Assembly (NCBI GenBank): GCA_017431395.1 | Contig: JAFRLD010000207.1 | Coordinates: forward strand, 1 to 19,224 | Direction of reading: 5' to 3' | DNA length: 19,224 nt | From: Bacillota bacterium | GTDB lineage: Bacteria > Bacillota > Clostridia > Peptostreptococcales > Anaerovoracaceae | Shown: positions 6,959 through 13,262 of the stretch, piece by piece | Layout of the letters: each line of letters begins with the position of its first letter | Position numbering within the stretch: the stretch's first letter is position 1 | Notes under the pieces: generated by a model | What the model was told of the DNA's origin: nothing | The model's input: only the letters and a program-made list of their open reading frames with translations | Database searches by the model: none | Translations under genes and position numbers: made by a program

Positions 6959-7996
6959 ATGTCATTTGGAACTATTATACTGATCGTAATTTTAATCCTT
7001 CTCGTGGGGATCATCGTGCGAAACGTGAGGATCGTACCGCAGCAGCATGAGTATGTGATCGAATTTCTTGGCAAGTATCGCAAGACCTGGGGCGCGGGCC
7101 TGCACATCAAGATTCCGTTCCTCGAAGCGATCGTCAACAAGATCTCATTAAAAGAACAGACGCTGGACTTTCCCCCGCAGAACGTCATCACGAAGGATAA
7201 CGTCACGATCACGGTAGATTCCGTCGTGTTCTCAAGGGTGTTCAGTTCGAAGGACTACACCTACGGCATCGAGGACGCGCTCTATGCGTTGGAGAATCTG
7301 ACCGCGACCACGCTTCGTAACATTCTGGGCGAGATGGAGCTCGACCAGACATTGTCCTCCCGGCAGGAGATCAACGCTAAAATGGAAGCGATCCTGGATG
7401 CGGCTACGGATCCCTGGGGCCTGAAGGTGACCCGTGTCGAGATCAAGAACATCAATCCGCCGAGGGACATTGAGGAAGCCATGGCGAAACAGATGAAGGC
7501 AGAGCGTGAGAAACGTCAGGCCGTACTCGAAGCGGAAGCGCACAAGGAATCCGTCATGCGCAGAGCGGAAGGTGACAAAGAGGCGAAGATCATGGCAGCT
7601 CAGGCGGAGATGGAGGCCAAGATCGCGATCGCTAAGGGCGATGCGGAAGCCATCCGTCTGACCTATGAAGCCCAGGCGACCGGTCTCAAATACCTGTCTC
7701 AGGCGAATATCCAGGAGAGCGTGCTGCGTCTGCGCGGCATCGATGCCTTAAAGGATGTGGCGGATGGCCGGGCGACGAAGATCTTTATGCCAACGGATCT
7801 CAGCGATGTCGTTTCTGTCATAGGCGCCATCGGGGAGACCCTCGGTGTGGGCGATGCGGAGCCGGTCGATAAGGAACCAAAGGCTGTACCGCTCCCTCCC
7901 GAAGACCCCTGTCACGGAGACAACTCGTCTAAGATCACCCAGGAGATCAACGCACAGCAAAGAGGAGACTGGCTGAAAACACACCTAACGAAGTGA
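6959..7996 (+). CDS. Stomatin/prohibitin-like SPFH (band 7) membrane protein
   Basis: 345 residues starting at the ATG at 6959, which follows AAAGGAG; the longer open frame upstream only overlaps the previous gene. Residues 3-20 form one N-terminal membrane helix. The SPFH domain follows: VRIVPQQHEYVIEFLGKY, GLHIKIPF, ITKDNVTITVDSVVF, DYTYGIEDALYALENLT, LRNILGEMELDQTLSSR and WGLKVTRVEIKNINPP. A long charged helix rich in Glu/Lys/Ala (about 180-270) is the usual oligomerisation coiled coil. The family forms membrane-bound ring scaffolds that organise microdomains or proteases. The partner NfeD gene often found beside such proteins is absent. Third gene of the cobO operon. Confidence 0.88.
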   Translation: MSFGTIILIVILILLVGIIVRNVRIVPQQHEYVIEFLGKYRKTWGAGLHIKIPFLEAIVNKISLKEQTLDFPPQNVITKDNVTITVDSVVFSRVFSSKDYTYGIEDALYALENLTATTLRNILGEMELDQTLSSRQEINAKMEAILDAATDPWGLKVTRVEIKNINPPRDIEEAMAKQMKAEREKRQAVLEAEAHKESVMRRAEGDKEAKIMAAQAEMEAKIAIAKGDAEAIRLTYEAQATGLKYLSQANIQESVLRLRGIDALKDVADGRATKIFMPTDLSDVVSVIGAIGETLGVGDAEPVDKEPKAVPLPPEDPCHGDNSSKITQEINAQQRGDWLKTHLTK

Positions 7997-8000
7997 AGAT

Positions 8001-8039
8001 AACCGGCATCCGATGCCCATCGCCAAAAACCGGCATCCG
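8001..8039. repeat. Direct repeat AACCGGCATCCG
   Basis: Two exact copies of the 12-mer at 8001-8012 and 8028-8039 between the SPFH stop and the EamA stop. The right copy is part of the possible EamA terminator; the left copy contains GGCATCCGATGCC, a small palindrome. No terminator with a T run is visible for the SPFH operon on the plus strand. Confidence 0.5.
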
Positions 8040-8055
8040 GGGCACGCCTACCGGT
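8025..8055 (-). terminator. Possible weak terminator of the csoR-EamA operon
   Basis: On the minus strand the arms ACCGG (8051-8055) and CCGGT (8029-8033) enclose a 17-nt loop and are followed by five U (A-tract 8025-8029). The hairpin starts inside the last codons of the EamA gene. The stem is short, so efficiency is doubtful. Confidence 0.35.
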
Positions 8056-8962
8056 CCTCTTTCATCAACGAGGTCGATAGCCAGACACCGCCCAGTGTGA
8101 CGGCAAGACCGAGGACCGTATACCAGCCCCAGAGATCCCCCATGAAAATGATCCCGCAGACGACACCGATGATCGTCGAGAGGCTGCCTACCACGTTGGT
8201 CGCCAGGGCAGCGGCCACATATTGCAGCAGCCAGTTATAACAGAAGTAAGAGGCGAAGGCACAGAATACGCTGAGGAACAGCATGTGCCCCAGAAGCACG
8301 CCATCGCTGAACGGGGTCAGGAACGTTTCCTTGAGCGGGTGCCCCTGCCACAGGGCGATCAGATTGAACAGAACAGCGCCTTCAAAAGCCATGATAGCGG
8401 TCACAGATGCCGCGTCGAAGCTTTCGGAGGCCTTTTTGCTGCTAAGGGAATACATACTGGCGCAGACGACACCCAGCGTCATGCAGAGCATACCAGTGCG
8501 GGTTCCTCCCATGGAGAAGGTGGGAGAGAAAAAGGTCGCGATGATCACACCGACGAAAGTGATCAGAAGGCTGAGCACCAGCTTCAGATCCGCGCGGTGA
8601 TGAAACAAAAGGATCCCCAGGATCAGGGTCATGCTTGGGATCGAGGCCACGAAAATGGCGCTGGTGGAAGCCGAGGTCAGTTTGATCCCGTAAGCTTCGC
8701 AAATGGAATAAGCGCAGGGCTCGAACAGTCCTGCGAGAAATAAAAAGGCCGTGTTCCGGCCATGGCCGCGTATGCGGATCCGGACCTTCCCGGCAGCGAT
8801 CAGCACCAGAAAAAGCAGTGCCGTGATCGTCCAGCGGGCAGCCAGTACCTGCATGGGGGCCATCTTTTTTAAAAGGATCGCCAGCGACAGGAATGCGACG
8901 CCCCAGCCGATGGATATGATCGCAATCAGGAATAATGATTTTGTCAGGTCTTTCTCGTGCAT
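8048..8962 (-). CDS. EamA/DMT-superfamily membrane transporter
   Basis: 304 residues, almost entirely hydrophobic, with about ten predicted membrane helices arranged as two five-helix EamA repeats. The first repeat ends near the SMTLILGILLFHHRADLKLV region and the second contains ASYFCYNWLLQYVAAALATN and the final WYTVLGLAVTLGGVWLS. The ATG lies 5 bp after the csoR stop, so the two are almost certainly co-transcribed. DMT proteins export or import metabolites, amino acids or drugs. Being paired with a metal sensor raises the idea of metal- or chelate-linked efflux, but no substrate motif supports this directly. Confidence 0.85.
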   Translation of the reverse strand: MHEKDLTKSLFLIAIISIGWGVAFLSLAILLKKMAPMQVLAARWTITALLFLVLIAAGKVRIRIRGHGRNTAFLFLAGLFEPCAYSICEAYGIKLTSASTSAIFVASIPSMTLILGILLFHHRADLKLVLSLLITFVGVIIATFFSPTFSMGGTRTGMLCMTLGVVCASMYSLSSKKASESFDAASVTAIMAFEGAVLFNLIALWQGHPLKETFLTPFSDGVLLGHMLFLSVFCAFASYFCYNWLLQYVAAALATNVVGSLSTIIGVVCGIIFMGDLWGWYTVLGLAVTLGGVWLSTSLMKEDR

Positions 8963-8967
8963 CGGTT

Positions 8968-9330
8968 CTACTTTATCATCTGGTCGATCGCTTTGTTCAG
9001 GCGTTCAATAGCTTCCTCATCGTTTTCCTCCACTGCATCGACGATGCAGTGTTCGATGTGATCCTTCAGGATGATCCGGCTGACGGAATTCAGCGCGGAC
9101 TGGACGGCGGCCAGCTGGATCAGGATCTCCGAGCAGTCCCGGTCATCCTCCACCATCTTTTTGACAGCATTAAGATGCCCCGCTGCTCTGGCGATCCGGT
9201 GGACGACAGCCTGCCGTTTCTCAGGATCATGGTGGTGGCCGTGGGAGTGCCCGTGATCGTGGGAATGTCCGTGATCATGCGTATGCTCGTGCGTATGTGT
9301 ATGCTCGTGGTCGTGGTTATGTTCGCTCAT
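8968..9330 (-). CDS. csoR: CsoR/RcnR-family metal-sensing repressor with His-rich N-terminal tail
   Basis: 120 residues. The first 34 include 17 His in HxH-style repeats, an extra metal-binding tail not present in typical CsoR (about 90-100 aa). The core (37-120) is the all-helical DUF156 fold: VVHRIARAAGHLNAVKKMVE and the LAAVQSALNSVSRIIL helix. The metal ligand triad is C66, H91 and C95, with the 25- and 4-residue spacing of the copper(I) sensor CsoR, unlike the His-rich core sites of RcnR. It should release DNA when metal binds. AGGAG lies 5 nt before the ATG. It leads an operon with the EamA transporter; no copA or copZ is in the window. Confidence 0.85.
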   Translation of the reverse strand: MSEHNHDHEHTHTHEHTHDHGHSHDHGHSHGHHHDPEKRQAVVHRIARAAGHLNAVKKMVEDDRDCSEILIQLAAVQSALNSVSRIILKDHIEHCIVDAVEENDEEAIERLNKAIDQMIK

Positions 9331-9359
9331 AGGATCTCCTGTTTCACAATGCTACTCTT

Positions 9360-9387
9360 ATCATATCAGATTTTGCGGATCAGGCAA
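9360..9387 (-). promoter_or_regulatory. Promoter of the csoR-EamA operon
   Basis: On the minus strand, TTGCCT (9382-9387), a 16-bp spacer and TATGAT (9360-9365). The -35 box touches the GC-rich palindrome at 9386-9402. Confidence 0.5.
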
Positions 9388-9402
9388 GCCCCTGTGGGGG
9401 TT
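9386..9402. promoter_or_regulatory. GC-rich palindrome, candidate CsoR operator
   Basis: AAGCCCCTGTGGGGGTT is a near-palindrome with a CCCC/GGGG core and AT-rich ends, the general shape of CsoR-family operators. It overlaps the -35 boxes of both the divergent csoR (9382-9387) and bioY (9401-9406) promoters. Binding by the neighbouring CsoR is inferred. Confidence 0.5.
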
Positions 9403-9429
9403 GACAAATAAAGACATATGGTTTACGAT
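9401..9429 (+). promoter_or_regulatory. Promoter of bioY
   Basis: TTGACA (9401-9406), a 17-bp spacer and TACGAT (9424-9429). The predicted +1 is near 9436, exactly the A of the ATG I take as the bioY start. A small palindrome TTACC-CAT-GGTAA (9430-9442) straddles that point and could be an operator, for example for BirA, though it is shorter than known BirA sites. Confidence 0.55.
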
Positions 9430-9435
9430 TTACCC

Positions 9436-10017
9436 ATGGTAACGAACAGACAGTTTACGAAGACAACATACATGGCCCTTTGCGGACTCTTCGCCGCCAT
9501 GATGGCCATTTGCTCGCTTATCTCGATCCCGCTCGGGTTCACTCCGGTGCCGGTCAATCTGGCAACCTTAGGAATGTTCCTGGCCGGGGGATTGCTCGGG
9601 AAAAAACACGGAACGATCGCAATAGCCGTTTTCGTCCTGGTCGGTGCTGTAGGCATCCCGGTTTTCTCGGAGTTTCGCGGAGGGTTCAGCGTTCTCGCCG
9701 GACCGACCGGGGGATATATCATCGGATACATCTTAGGAGCATTCCTCGTCGGGCTTCTGATCGAGAAGCTGCTGGCGGGGAGATCGCCCAGGCCGGTGGA
9801 GGGGATGACCCGCACAAGGGAACTCCTGAGCTGTGCGGCCGCTATGGTCGCAGGCCTTATTGCATGCTATCTGCTCGGGACGATATGGTTCATATTCACG
9901 ACGCATACGGGGATCTGGGCAGCCCTGATCTCCTGTGTATTCCCGTTTTTACCAGGGGACGCCCTGAAGATCATAGCAGGCGCGATCCTTGTGCAAAAGC
10001 TGAGACATCTTTTGTAG
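9436..10017 (+). CDS. bioY: BioY biotin transporter (ECF S component)
   Basis: 193 residues from the ATG at 9436, six hydrophobic helices. Family marks: ISIPLGFTPVPVNLATLG near residue 29, FLAGGLLGKKHG, GIPVFSEFRGG and VLAGPTGGYIIGY, and FPFLPGDALKIIAGA near the end. BioY binds biotin in the membrane and works alone or with the EcfAAT energising module, not present here. An upstream in-frame ATG at 9418 would add six residues but lies inside the predicted promoter, and neither start has a clear ribosome site, so a leaderless mRNA is possible. Likely repressed by BirA, whose gene is the next one downstream. Confidence 0.92.
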   Translation: MVTNRQFTKTTYMALCGLFAAMMAICSLISIPLGFTPVPVNLATLGMFLAGGLLGKKHGTIAIAVFVLVGAVGIPVFSEFRGGFSVLAGPTGGYIIGYILGAFLVGLLIEKLLAGRSPRPVEGMTRTRELLSCAAAMVAGLIACYLLGTIWFIFTTHTGIWAALISCVFPFLPGDALKIIAGAILVQKLRHLL

Positions 10018-10047
10018 AACATCCGGCACGAATGGATCTAGTCATAG

Positions 10048-10075
10048 AAAAACCGGCCACTTCTGGCCGGTTTTT
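10048..10075. terminator. Strong bidirectional terminator after bioY
   Basis: Perfect 12-bp stem AAAAACCGGCCA (10048-10059) / TGGCCGGTTTTT (10064-10075) with a CTTC loop, giving a T run on either strand. It lies 30 bp after the bioY stop. Confidence 0.9.
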
Positions 10076-10117
10076 CTCGTCATCATTATCATTTACTATT
10101 ATGTAGGAGGTTGTTCC

Positions 10118-10217
10118 GGAAGTGGATCTCGCTTCGTTCGGGCCGTTTGTATGGGGAATGAGAAGAAGAAGTGTATAGGTGTGTGTTTTGTGGTTTGGCC
10201 CTTCGAGATTCACTTCC
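10118..10217. repeat. Inverted repeat of about 100 bp
   Basis: GGAAGTGGATCTCG (10118-10131) is matched 13/14 by the reverse complement of CGAGATTCACTTCC (10204-10217). Inside them a second pair GGGCC / GGCCC extends the fold, with an uneven internal loop. It could be a small miniature repeat element or a structured RNA; no transposase or target duplication is evident. Confidence 0.55.
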
Positions 10218-10239
10218 TCAGCTTGGGTGTTCTCCCTTG

Positions 10240-10259
10240 CTGTGACTATATAGTAACAG
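10240..10259. promoter_or_regulatory. 20-bp near-palindrome, possible operator
   Basis: CTGTGACTATATAGTAACAG is self-complementary except for one position pair. It lies about 65 bp upstream of the birA -35 box. The binding factor, if any, is unknown. Confidence 0.35.
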
Positions 10260-10324
10260 GGAAATATGCTGATTTCGGGGAGCAAATGTGAAGATTTGTT
10301 GAAGACAGGATGATGAAACCAAGG

Positions 10325-10353
10325 TTGCCAGATCGAAAGCAGGGGTTTACAAT
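10325..10353 (+). promoter_or_regulatory. Promoter of the birA-ABC operon
   Basis: TTGCCA (10325-10330), a 17-bp spacer and TACAAT (10348-10353). The predicted start near 10360 gives a leader of about 45 nt containing the small hairpin in front of GAGGAG. Confidence 0.55.
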
Positions 10354-10404
10354 GGAGGATATCAAAAGTAACGTGAGACCTGCCTTACAGGTGAGGAGAT
10401 AAAA

Positions 10405-11418
10405 ATGAGCGTCAGAGATTCGGTGCTTGAAGCACTGCAGCAGGAGCAAGGAAGCTACCTTTCCGGAGAGAAACTTTCGGAGGAGCTTAACGTATCCCGG
10501 GCTGCCGTCTGGAAGGCGATCAAAAGCCTCCGGGAGGAAGGCTACCGGATAGATGCGGTGACCCGCCGGGGATACTGCCTGCGTGATTCGGAGGCCCCGC
10601 TCACGGAGAAGGAGATCCGCAGCTTCCTGCCGGTCAGATACAGGAACAATGGCATCTATGTCTATGAAGTGACCGATTCCACCAACAACCGGGCCAGAGA
10701 GATCGCCATAGGGGCAGATCCCGATCATCCGGCCGGTCCGGGGGAGGAGAGCGGAGCCGCGGTCATCGCTCTGCAGCAGTCGGCGGGCAAAGGCAGGCTC
10801 GGCCGCAGTTTTTTCTCCCCGAAAGAGGGGATCTATCTGAGCATCATCGTCAAACCGAAATTCGATCTGACGAGATCCGTGCTGGTCACGGTAGCGACAG
10901 CAGCTGCTGTGGCGGAAGCGGTCGATAAAATCTGCGGTCAGAAAACGGAGACACAGATCAAATGGGTCAACGATGTATATCTGGACGGGAAGAAGATCTG
11001 CGGGATCCTGACCGAAGGGATCACAGATTTTGAGAGCGGTCAGATCGATCACGTTGTCATCGGCATTGGGATCAACACGACGCTCGATGGTTTCCCGGAA
11101 GACCTGCTGCAGGTAGCAGGAGCGGTCAGGGGCGATTACTCGAAATCCGCTTTGGCGGCGGAAGTCATCACCCGTGTACTGGATTATACGGAAGACCTCG
11201 AAGCACGGGAATTCATGAAGACCTATAAAGAGAAGAGCTTCCTGATCGGACGGGATGTGAAGGTGTTCAAAGGCGTCTACCGGACGTCTCCGGAAGAAGA
11301 CCTGTCAGGGATCCCCGCCCGCGTGCTGGGGATCAGCGAAGATGGCGGGCTCGATGTCATCTACACAGACGGCCGCAGGGAGACGTTGGTGACAGGGGAA
11401 GTAACGATTCGAACATAA
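10405..11418 (+). CDS. birA: Bifunctional biotin ligase / biotin operon repressor BirA
   Basis: 337 residues. Residues 1-60 form the winged helix-turn-helix of group II BirA (LSGEKLSEELNVSRAAVWKA, then REEGYRIDAVTRRGYCL). The central ligase domain has the biotinyl-AMP loop GKGRLGR at 128-134 and KWVNDVYLDGKKICGIL from K186, with the ligase-typical VIGIGINT after it. The C-terminal domain (about 285-337) is the small SH3-like fold. It attaches biotin to the carrier protein of acetyl-CoA or other biotin carboxylases or decarboxylases, and as biotinyl-AMP complex represses biotin uptake or synthesis genes such as bioY upstream. A GAGGAG precedes the ATG. The first ABC gene starts 8 bp after its stop. 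Confidence 0.95.
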   Translation: MSVRDSVLEALQQEQGSYLSGEKLSEELNVSRAAVWKAIKSLREEGYRIDAVTRRGYCLRDSEAPLTEKEIRSFLPVRYRNNGIYVYEVTDSTNNRAREIAIGADPDHPAGPGEESGAAVIALQQSAGKGRLGRSFFSPKEGIYLSIIVKPKFDLTRSVLVTVATAAAVAEAVDKICGQKTETQIKWVNDVYLDGKKICGILTEGITDFESGQIDHVVIGIGINTTLDGFPEDLLQVAGAVRGDYSKSALAAEVITRVLDYTEDLEAREFMKTYKEKSFLIGRDVKVFKGVYRTSPEEDLSGIPARVLGISEDGGLDVIYTDGRRETLVTGEVTIRT

Positions 11419-11426
11419 GGAAGAGA

Positions 11427-13262
11427 ATGAGATATATCTTAAGCTATTACAGGAATTATATCCCGTTCATGTTTCTCATCATGGCATTTCTGTTCGGACA
11501 GGCTATGTGTGAACTGGCCCTGCCCGGGTATATGTCTGATATCATCAATAACGGGATCGTCAAAGGGGATCTCGCCTATGTGAAGGGGATGGGATCCATT
11601 ATGATCGCGGTATCCGCCGCCGCCATGATATGTGCGATCGGCGGAGTCTTTTTCGCGTCCTGGTCTGCGGCGAGGATCGCGAGAAACATCAGGAGTGCCC
11701 TGTTCCGAAAGGTCATGGCGTTTTCTGCCGCGGAGATGGACCGCTTTCAAACGGCCTCATTGATCACGCGCTCGACCAACGACATCCAGATGGTCCAGCA
11801 GACGACGATCATGTTCCTGCGAATGGCTATGTTTGCGCCGATCATGGGGATCGGCGCAGTCTATAAAGCACTTCATACCAGCGTATCCCTTTCATGGACG
11901 GTCGGGGTGGCACTTGGCGTGATCATCTGCATCATGGGGATCGCGTTTTTCGCGGTGCTCCCGAAATTCAAGGTGCTCCAGTCGAAGCTGGACCGGCTCA
12001 ACCTGATCATGAAGGAGCGGCTCGCCGGGATCCTCGTGATCCGCGCATTCACTACAGAGCGTCAGGAGGAGCATCGTTTCGATGAGGCGAATCTGGACCT
12101 GACCGGGATCAATATTTTCATTAACCGCGCCATGTCGTTTCTCATGCCGTCGCTGATGTTCGTCATGAATGCGATCAGCGTCCTGATCGTCTGGGCTGGT
12201 GCGCACCTCATCGAGGCGGACAAGCTGCTCATCGGGGATATGCTTGCCTATCTGCAGTATGCGATGCACGTGATCATGTCCTTCCTCTTTGTGACGGCTA
12301 TGTTCATCCTGCTGCCCAGAGCGATCGTGTCCGCGCAGAGGATCAGCGAGGTCCTTGGAACGGAGCTTTCGATCAGGGACCCGGACCAGCCTTTGCAGCT
12401 GCCGGAAACAGAGGAGTCTTCGGAACAGGCTGGACCGGCTAATGCGAGAGGGCTGGTCGAATTCCGCCATGCCGGATTCGCTTATCCGGATGCGGAGAAC
12501 AATGCCTTGACGGATATCGACTTCAATGCGGAACCGGGACAGGTGACGGCCATCATTGGCGGAACGGGCAGCGGCAAATCGACGCTCATCCAGCTGATCC
12601 CGCGGTTTTATGATGTGACGGAGGGGCAGGTCCTGGTAGACGGCGTCGATGTGAGGTCGGTTTCCCAGCATGACCTGCGGGAGAAGATCGGGCTGGTGCC
12701 CCAAAAAGGTACGCTCTTTTCCGGAACCATCGCCAGCAACCTGAGGTATGGTGATGAGAAGGCGGATGAGGCAGACCTGGTCAGGGCCGCGGAGATCGCT
12801 CAGGCGATGGAATTTATCGAGAAGAAGGAAGCCGGCTTCGAGGAGCCGGTGGCCCAGGGCGGGACCAATGTGTCCGGCGGCCAGAAACAGAGACTTTCCA
12901 TCGCGCGGGCGCTTGTCAAAAAGCCCGAGATATATATCTTTGACGATAGTTTCAGCGCGCTGGATTTCACGACGGATAAAGCTCTGAGAGCTGCTCTGAA
13001 AAAGGCGGCCGGCGGGAGCACGATCATCATCGTTGCCCAGAGGATCAATACGATCCTTGACGCGGACCAGATCATCGTTTTGGACGAAGGCCGGATCGTC
13101 GGCAAGGGGAACCATCGGGAGCTCATGGCAAGCTGCCGAGTCTATCAGGAGATCGCCAGATCCCAGCTTTCGGATGAAGAACTTGCCCGTTACGGGGCGG
13201 GGCAGTCCGCCGGTGCTTCAGAATCTTTCGGAGAAAGGGGGCGGTCCGATGGCAGATCGTGA
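11427..13262 (+). CDS. ABC exporter half-transporter, subunit with degenerate ATP site
   Basis: 611 residues: six-helix type I exporter membrane domain (about 1-300), short acidic linker (about 320-345), then the nucleotide-binding domain. Walker A GGTGSGKST at 378-386, signature VSGGQ at 482-486. The Walker B end is FDDSFSALD: D507 replaces the catalytic Glu, and the H-loop His is Gln (Q538 in VAQRI). Such changes mark the non-catalytic partner of heterodimeric exporters (LmrC/BmrC-like; family knowledge). AAGGAAG precedes the ATG, 8 bp after birA. Its 3' end overlaps the next gene by 14 bp. Likely substrates are drugs, lipids or peptides; not assignable. Confidence 0.93.
   Translation: MRYILSYYRNYIPFMFLIMAFLFGQAMCELALPGYMSDIINNGIVKGDLAYVKGMGSIMIAVSAAAMICAIGGVFFASWSAARIARNIRSALFRKVMAFSAAEMDRFQTASLITRSTNDIQMVQQTTIMFLRMAMFAPIMGIGAVYKALHTSVSLSWTVGVALGVIICIMGIAFFAVLPKFKVLQSKLDRLNLIMKERLAGILVIRAFTTERQEEHRFDEANLDLTGINIFINRAMSFLMPSLMFVMNAISVLIVWAGAHLIEADKLLIGDMLAYLQYAMHVIMSFLFVTAMFILLPRAIVSAQRISEVLGTELSIRDPDQPLQLPETEESSEQAGPANARGLVEFRHAGFAYPDAENNALTDIDFNAEPGQVTAIIGGTGSGKSTLIQLIPRFYDVTEGQVLVDGVDVRSVSQHDLREKIGLVPQKGTLFSGTIASNLRYGDEKADEADLVRAAEIAQAMEFIEKKEAGFEEPVAQGGTNVSGGQKQRLSIARALVKKPEIYIFDDSFSALDFTTDKALRAALKKAAGGSTIIIVAQRINTILDADQIIVLDEGRIVGKGNHRELMASCRVYQEIARSQLSDEELARYGAGQSAGASESFGERGRSDGRS

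Larger units (their letters stand above)
10076..10404. other. Geneless spacer between bioY and birA
   Basis: No open frame here has a recognisable product or good start. The stretch holds a 100-bp inverted repeat (10118-10217), a 20-bp near-palindrome (10240-10259), the birA promoter and a small leader hairpin, ACCTG (10378-10382) / CAGGT (10388-10392), ending just before the birA ribosome site GAGGAG. Confidence 0.55.

Noticed and set aside
10118..10217. Insertion sequence in the bioY-birA spacer
   Set aside because: No transposase fragment and no flanking duplication could be seen; only the inverted arms are supported.
11892..13115. Long minus-strand open frame (407 codons) opposite the first ABC gene
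   Set aside because: Antisense to a clear ABC exporter. The translation is Arg/Asp/His-rich with no family features, typical of codon-bias mirror frames; the same holds for 13915-14805, 3697-4329, 1126-1893 and 2206-2934.
13033..13248. Longer start for the second ABC gene
   Set aside because: The extra 72 residues are an out-of-frame reading of the first ABC gene; AAAGGGGG supports 13249.
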